Positions 57,717-64,000 of a stretch of DNA of 64,000 nucleotides are shown one piece after another; within the stretch, counting starts at the first letter, position 1, and every line of letters starts with the position of its first letter. The stretch spans positions 992,001-1,056,000 of the forward strand of contig JAHYIO010000005.1 of the NCBI GenBank assembly GCA_020543525.1, written 5' to 3'. Origin of the DNA: Coriolopsis trogii (taxonomy: Eukaryota > Basidiomycota > Agaricomycetes > Polyporales > Polyporaceae). A program made the position numbers and the translations under genes. Under the pieces are notes generated by a model, which was given only the letters and a program-made list of their open reading frames with translations, searched no databases and had not been told where the DNA came from.

Positions 57717-60700
57717 TAGTGTTGCCGCGAAGTGAAGTCAAGGCGACCTCACGGTTCGGCTAGTGGGGCCTTGACCGACTCCAAGGTGAATCAAGGTGAC
57801 CTTGAGGTGACTCCCACGGTAGCACGTGATAGCAGACGTAGCGTGCTCTCGATCGCTCATTCCGCTCCCTGCCTTGCTTTCTACTATCTACTCTAATACA
57901 CAATACATTTAGTCAGCCACACTCTCGGAATCGTTCACAAGCTGCAAGAACTCGTCAAAGCGGCCCTCGCTGATCAAGCGCGAGGCCTCCGACTCGCTCA
58001 CAACCGGTGCATTTGGGCGCTCAACCAACTCTTGTTCCTGCGCAGGTCGCCACGCTTCTGAGAACTCAAGGCGCTCTCGTTTCATCGAGAACTTGAGCAC
58101 TTGGAGGATCTCGAACATCGCATTGTCGAGTCCATTCCGCCGGAGGGTGTCAGTCTCTTTGCCAGATGAGAACACACGCTCTGAGGGGACACCGGAGGCA
58201 GACACAGCTAGAACGTCGACAGCAACACGGAATAGGTATGGGAAGACCACCTCCCGTGCCTGTAGATTGAGCGAAGTCAGAACACATAAGGGTTACATAC
58301 AATCAAGAAGACTTGCCTGCCAGTAAGCAAGAATATGCCTGGGCTTCTCCGGCATGGTTTCGTCAACCTCATCCCAGCGGGCCAGGGGTTCCGCAAGATA
58401 TGCATCGTACTCGCGCTTGACGAGAGCCTTGTCGTCTTCGAGGAGACATGTCTCAGCAGTTGCCGAGTCCTCGTCCTCAGTGCCCCCTGCCGAATAAGGG
58501 GTGGCAGACCCATCGGACCCACTGCTCTTGGCTGATGCGATTGATAGTTCTTGCCTCAAAGCCGCGAGACTCGTCCGGGCATGTTGTTGTGCTGCAGCAG
58601 CATGCAGTACCGCAGATTCTCGAGCACTGCGGGAGGAGGGAAGGACATCGAGTGATTCTGAGGGTGTGATTCGAGACGTGGTCCGACTTGCGGTGTTTGT
58701 GCGCTGACGCAGTTCAGTCCGATACTCAAGCATCTGTCAAGCCTTAAGATTCAATCCTCATTGTGAGAATATGCAACACACGTACAGCTTCAAGTATCCA
58801 TGACTGGGCAATGGCCTGCTCTTCTGGCGTCCAATTCTCCTGAAGCCAGGAGAACTTGATCTCAGGGTTCACAACTTGACGTGATGGGCGAGTCAGTGAT
58901 TGGGTTTCGAGGAGACATAAACAATGTACAGCAACTCACACATTGCGAGAACATACGTTTGGCTCTGCCGGGTATATCCAAAGTACTGCTTGAGTGCCTG
59001 GATTGAGGCTTGAATGGCATGCGCGATCTTCGGATAGGCCATCCGCGCCATCTCCAGCATCTTGATGAGGTCGGTATACGCTGAGAGAACCCAGGTTGCC
59101 GTGGGAACGTTCTCTGACGAGAGATACTCTTGAACCTTATAAGGAATGGCGAGGAACTTGCGGATGTCGTTCAATACTTGCAATGTCTTGGGAGTGAGAA
59201 TAGCCTCCGTCCCTTCGTGACGTTCGAGCAGCTTGTTCACAGCCTTTGATAAGGGAAACATGTCAAGTCAGGATACTCACAAATCGCTGAATGTGCGAAA
59301 AGAGGTGGAAAACTCACCGGATAAAGATGCAGCAGTCTGTCGAGCATAAGAAAGATTGAAGACCAGCGTGTGTCGACGTCCTTTAGCAGCTCTACATCAT
59401 CAAGCTCCCACAGGCCGGTCGCATTGAGCTCCGTGATCGTGGCATGGAACTCCTCTCGGCGGCCACCTGACGCTCGACACTTAGTGACCGCGGCACGTGC
59501 TACAGCGACGACGTTTGATAAGAGTATCTCAGCGTACTCTGGGTCATCTTGCAGTGCCTGGTTGAAGAGGGGGTCGAGGCTGATGTCGTCGTCATTGAGT
59601 GCCGGGTTGTCAGGATGAGCTGCATAGATGTCGGGGTCGGGTTGAAGGCAAAGCACTTTGAGCGCACGCTGTACTGATATATTGACAACGTGCAGAAAGC
59701 ACCTGCAAAGATAAGAACGTGTTATAAGTATCCTAAACCCTGCATACAAAATGCGTGAACGAAGATGTACGTACCTAATTCTGTTCCCAGACCGATGAAA
59801 TTGGATCCCGTGCTCGGTGAGGATGCGCTCGAGATCCTCCATCATGGTGTCACAGTTGGAGGCATTGTCCATGGTAATCGAGCCAATCTACTCTATGTGT
59901 CAAGACCCTCGCTAACATGCATAAGTATAATTAGGACACGCACCGAATTCAAAACACCCAACTCTGACAATATTTCGAAAAAATGTTGCGCCAGATTCTC
60001 GCCAGTGTGCGGACCAATGACATACCGGAAAGCACCAAGACGTGTGCGAATTGTGAGCCGTCCTTGAGCATCCTTGACGCAGTAGTGGAGGGTGACAGCC
60101 ATGAAGCCACAAAGGGACCGTCGAGACCAGAGGTCACATGTGAACGAGATGCGACCCAAGGCATTCTGCGGTCGTACTCAATCAGAATCCTGCATATCAT
60201 GACAGTGGTTTCATAGAACGTTACCTGTAAATCCTTTCGCAATTTCTTGATCTCCTCAGCATAACGTTCCACGAGGAGTCTTCGTGCTCGTGTACGACGG
60301 GGAATGTCACTTTCTTCCATAGGCTCCGGAGCTGCGCTCACATACAGAATGAGATTGCAGAATGCGGGTGACTCAACAATATTCATTGACTAGGAGCACG
60401 TATCAGCGAATGATCAATACTCAGTATCAAGTTCCAAGACACACCAGGTCATTCTCAACAATGAGACGTTCGAGGCGGTCAATGAAGCCATCATAAGTGA
60501 ACGGCTCAAAAACGCGACCTCTCGCAGGGTCAATGTCGTCTGCACCAGACTTCTGTGCAAGAACCTCCCAATTCTTCAGGCGTTCCTTGATGACTGAGTC
60601 GCGCCATGCCTTGGAATGCTCTTTACGGAGATGCGTGCGGATTGTACTGGTCATGCCGTTCGTGCACTTCCAGACACGCCATGTCTTCTCCCTGTAATGG

Positions 60701-62090
60701 AAGTTCAGAGACAGCCGCTTGAACAATTCCATCACATTCATGATACGTACTCAAGACACAGGCGACATGCTACATGCGAGAATGCTGGCTTCTTCCTGCT
60801 ACGCTCTTGATGAAGAGGCAGCTCGTCGTCGTCAGGCTTCTTGTCGCTGTTGACCCCGAGTGTATGAAACCACACGTCGCTCGCATCTTGCATGGTCTGG
60901 GCAGAAGTCGGCTTCTTAGCCAGCCGCTCGAAGTGTACGAGAGGGGCCGGCTGCGACAACGCGACCGACACACTATCGGACGGGCCGACGCCAACTGCAG
61001 GAGGGGCATTCTCGGCTGTCAGAGTGGACGGTGGGCTTGGTCCTGTCTTGCGGCGCTTCTGTGGTGGGCCGGTATTCTTGCTCTTCCGCTTTCGCGGTAC
61101 ATTCGCGTTGATGACTGTCGTGGTCGCATCACTGAGTTGACGAGGCGGTGAGGTAGCCAAAGGGGTAAGATTGGGTGGAATATGATTGGAAGGTATCCAA
61201 GCCGAGGATGTGGTACGGGATACTTGGGGCGCAGATGAAGGTCCAGCAGCAAAGTGGTACGGGATGGGGAAATGGGGCTGCGAGGGAGACGGAGAGGGAT
61301 ACATGTATACAGGCAGACCGGAAGCATCTGCCGATGATCCCGCTACAGTATGAGGCGAGATGTAACGCGAGGGATGTAGGTGGGTGGGGAGGGGAGCTTG
61401 AGACGGCAAGAGTTCACTGCCATCATCATCACTACGGTCGGAATAGTCCTCAAGATGGTCGCATGTACAAGGTAGGTCACCACGGCACCGCACACAGCGG
61501 GACAGAGAGTGGTTGTTCAGGGTGTAGGCGGGGTGGAATGACATGTATGGGGGCAGGATGGACTCGGACAGATGGCTTACCGTCATCTCATTATAACTCA
61601 TCACACTCGGACCCTTCTACAGACTGGGCCTATGGCGGCTCCAACGCGTACCGCGTCGATCATGTTGCAGGGGATAGCTACGGGGTACAGGGCAATCAAC
61701 TAGTGTTCTTGTTTGTGGAGGAGAGAGTGGGAGAGACGTTCTTCCAGGAGCTAGTAACGTCGAAGGAAAGGCCAAGCACGATAGAGCATGCGGCAGGATG
61801 ACGCAAGGAGGGCGGGATTGATCTCAACCGTGATTTGAGGACGAACCGGGGGCGGGACACGATGGAGGCGGGAGGAGAACGACGCGTCGCGGACTTGTTT
61901 ATCGCGTCGGGCGATGTCTCACCGGTAACGTGACCGGGCGCTAGGGGTCCAGGCCATCATGACCTAGACCTTGACCCACTTCACGGTCGCTCCGGTTCAA
62001 CTCCAAGGTCACCGTGAGGCGACGTGCCGAGATGCCGTCAAGGTGAAGTCGACCTTGCCTTCAAGGTGACTTCACTTCGCGGCAACACTA
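57717..62090 (-). mobile_element. Full-length, apparently autonomous hAT transposon
   Basis: Perfect terminal inverted repeats of at least 24 bp, beginning TAGTGTTGCCGCGAAGTGAA, bound 4374 bp. Identical 8-bp target duplications CTTATCCC flank them at 57709-57716 and 62091-62098. Short GTCAAGGTGACC-like subterminal repeats lie inside both ends, the usual transposase-binding layout of hAT elements. One transposase gene fills the interior. Matching ends and target copies with an open gene indicate a recent insertion. Confidence 0.96.
57909..61601 (-). CDS. hAT transposase with BED-type zinc finger
   Basis: ATG 61601 begins a proline-rich N-terminus with a CVRCRGDLPCTC cluster and a basic patch (RKRKSKNTGPPQKRRK). 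A BED finger is split by an intron (VACRLC ... WKCTNGMTSTIRTHLRKEH). The RNase-H-like catalytic core shows the hAT marks in order. These are the first Asp in TCDLWS, the second Asp in ITMDNASN, CFLHVVN for the CxxH motif, and VDTRWSSIFLMLDR. The C-terminal dimerisation region (VSASGVPSERVFSSGKETDT, LRRNGLD) follows and the stop is at 57909-57911. About ten exons were traced without a broken frame. The protein would cut and paste its own element and any MITE with matching ends; neither of the other two hAT-like elements in this window shares them. Confidence 0.92.
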
Positions 62091-62994
62091 CTTATCCCTG
62101 CGTAAGATTTCGGCTTATGATCTCGGAGGGCCCGGCCAAGTGTGCTGATGTCATGCCGGCCACCCGTCCTGATCTGGGAGTCAGTATTTCCCACGGTTAA
62201 AATTCCCCATAAAAACCCCCACCCCACCCTCTGAGTCCCCTCCACTCTTTTGCCCGTCTTTGCACCTCCCTTGGTCGACTGCCTCTGTTCGGTCCTTCCC
62301 ATTTGGTGAAGTTCACCCCTGTGAGTGTCTCTGAGACCTCTATATGTGTTGAAAGACTCATTGACTATCTTCTTACAGTGCCTCAGCGACGACAAACTCG
62401 ATGGCGTTGCATGCTAACTTGGCCAATACCACTTTGCTCACTGCAGCGCACATTGTACAAATATACCGTAGTTAGTTTTGTCCTGTAATGCGAATAATGA
62501 TCAGTCTATTATGAGCTGGATATGATTGAGTGGTAACCTGACTGAGAGGATGAGCGGCGATGGGTGGGTGGCCCTGCCAGTGGTGCCCATACAGGCATGA
62601 GAAACACCAGATATGCCACGTCATCATTGGACGGTTGTGCGATGCGGGCGGGCGCTTGGCGCTCCCGATGAAGATCTATTCCAAAGCATTCGCAAAATAA
62701 GCACTTTGGAATCATTTGACTAGACAATTTCGAATCGTGCGCTGGTAACACGATCAAAATGATTCCAAAATCCCACTCTTGATAAAATTCCAAGACCCGT
62801 GTTCTGACGTGTACTATCATGCATATCGGACCGGGTTAAACGGAGACATCAACGGAGGTTCCAACGTCAATTTGAGCATCAGGTATTGCTACTGTATGGC
62901 ATGTGTCCTTCTAATTCCAGTCGGGTATGCATAGTACCTCATAGTACGTACTCAGGAGTACGTGCGACATGGACAAACGAGCGAGACGATCTCC
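62091..62994. other. Stretch with no gene seen
   Basis: About 0.9 kb between the hAT element and the edge LRR gene. A C-rich tract (about 62210-62280) could be a promoter or leader pyrimidine run, but no supported frame follows it. Confidence 0.5.
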
Positions 62995-64000
62995 TCATGC
63001 CTTCATCGCTCGCACATTACGGATCTCATGCTCTACCGACTCCCACGTGAACACGCTCGGGTCCGAGACCCCACCGAACCGCGACGCCATGCCCGACAAC
63101 GTCGGCGGGTCCCTCAAGACGAGGTTCGGGAAGAGACAGTCGATGTACCGCGCGACCGCGAGCTTCCCTAGCCTCCCGCTGGCGCTCTCCTCCTCACTCT
63201 GCACGAACGTGGCCTTCAGGTTGAGTGTCTGCAGCGGATGGTCCACCGTCCGGTACGCGAGCGCCGCGGGGACGTCGATCGAGTCGGGGATGGAGAGCTT
63301 CGTCATCGTGAGCGACTCCAAGCGTGGGCAGTGGTCCACGAAGTGGCGGAGCGACTCCAGCGGGGGCACGGACTGCACATGGAACGGGAGGTAGGACAAG
63401 GAGAGCGCGCGGAGATGCTTCCACGCGCGCGCGATCTCCAGCACGTCTTCGTCCCGGAAAGGGCAGGGCGCGGTCATGAGAGAGACGACGACGTCCTCGA
63501 GAGCGCTCAGCTTGAAGAGCGGGATGAGGTTCGTCGCGAAGCTGTCTGGCTCTGCGGCAGCCAGATCGGCCCACATCTGCGCGGCGTGGGGGTCGCTGCC
63601 GCCTTGGATCGAGACGCCGCGGAGGCTGGACGCGAAGCTGGCGGAGGCGATTTCCGGCACGAGGGTAGAGAGCCTGTCGGTCGCTTTGAGTGAGAGGTAT
63701 CGTAGATGCGGGGTGTCCAAGAACTGAGCAGAAATGATCTTCCCGAGCTCTGCTGCCCATCCCTCTAGGCGCAGCTCGAGGAGTGCGGGTGCGTAGACCG
63801 CAGTGGCTGTGGGGACTGCCTCGGAAGACGCTGCGACCCGTGCAAAGAGGACCTCGAGCTCGGTCAGGTTCTCGAGGATGGACCGGACGTGTGTCTCTTC
63901 CAGAACACAAGATTGGTTGTACAAGTACAGTGCGCGAAGATGCGGAAGGCGAAGGAGGGGTGTGACGAGACAGGCGCCAGGTCCCTGCCGTCCAGTGATG
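62995..64000 (-). CDS. LRR-type (F-box-like) protein, C-terminal part; start beyond window
   Basis: The frame is open from the right edge to TGA at 62995-62997, about 335 codons without an intron. It shows irregular leucine-rich repeats of 25-35 residues: HLRALYLYNQSCVLEE, LTELEVLFARV, APALLELRLEGWAAEL, HLRYLSLKATDRLSTLVPEI, KHLRALSLSYLPFHV, HCPRLESLTM, and HPLQTLNLKATF. This is the pattern of the large basidiomycete F-box/LRR families, whose F-box would be at the unseen N-terminus. A decayed relative lies at 51170-52053 in the opposite orientation. The substrate or partner is unknown. Confidence 0.78.
   Translation of the reverse strand, partial: ITGRQGPGACLVTPLLRLPHLRALYLYNQSCVLEETHVRSILENLTELEVLFARVAASSEAVPTATAVYAPALLELRLEGWAAELGKIISAQFLDTPHLRYLSLKATDRLSTLVPEIASASFASSLRGVSIQGGSDPHAAQMWADLAAAEPDSFATNLIPLFKLSALEDVVVSLMTAPCPFRDEDVLEIARAWKHLRALSLSYLPFHVQSVPPLESLRHFVDHCPRLESLTMTKLSIPDSIDVPAALAYRTVDHPLQTLNLKATFVQSEEESASGRLGKLAVARYIDCLFPNLVLRDPPTLSGMASRFGGVSDPSVFTWESVEHEIRNVRAMKA

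Overview
The window is nuclear DNA of a filamentous basidiomycete, most likely an Agaricomycete. The genes are dense and broken by many 45-65 bp GT-AG introns. The families are typical of mushroom-forming fungi: an F-box/LRR gene and its relic, an adenylate-forming reductase, a HAD-type sesquiterpene synthase, a BNR_4 secreted protein and a GH76 protein. Copia, hAT and Plavaka-like transposable elements are also present. No rRNA, tRNA or CRISPR was found. For most of the genes below I re-derived the exon chain by hand and checked that the exon lengths sum to a multiple of three.

Layout. 1-5543: Ty1/copia retrotransposon on the minus strand, running off the left edge, with an uninterrupted 1329-codon frame, a primer-binding site and a 5' LTR. 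5544-7516: gene debris (an RD/RE-rich ORF that stops at the LTR, and a decayed SH3 gene) plus a 315-bp hAT-type MITE with a perfect 8-bp target duplication. 7748-13423: a ten-exon Plavaka-like transposase gene split by a 1.24-kb hAT-like element. 13.7-20.5 kb: ordinary genes (alpha/beta hydrolase, BNR_4 secreted protein, Dap1/PGRMC-like cytochrome b5 protein, GH76 mannanase).

22.5-42.5 kb is the most unusual architecture. Two arms of about 4.6 kb and 3.8 kb lie in inverted orientation around about 11.6 kb of single-copy DNA. Each arm carries an intact copy of an unrecognised three-exon coiled-coil gene. The left arm also holds the 3' half of a complete SLC26-STAS-cNMP transporter gene; the right arm holds only a decayed fragment of it. 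The spacer contains the rest of the transporter gene, a large RhoGEF-like gene and a HAD-type terpene synthase with a DxDTT motif. The outer halves of the arms are nearly identical, while the inner halves have diverged and decayed, which suggests gene conversion.

43.2-56.7 kb: an F-box protein, a ZIP zinc transporter, an LRR-protein relic containing a perfect 250-bp tandem duplication, and an adenylate-forming reductase. 57.7-62.1 kb: a full-length, apparently autonomous hAT transposon with a perfect target-site duplication. The right edge cuts an LRR gene that looks like the intact relative of the relic.

The genes do not form one pathway. The terpene synthase and the reductase are both secondary-metabolism enzymes but lie about 14 kb apart with housekeeping-type genes between, so a cluster is only a possibility. 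The shared theme is recent mobile-element activity and local rearrangement around otherwise intact genes.
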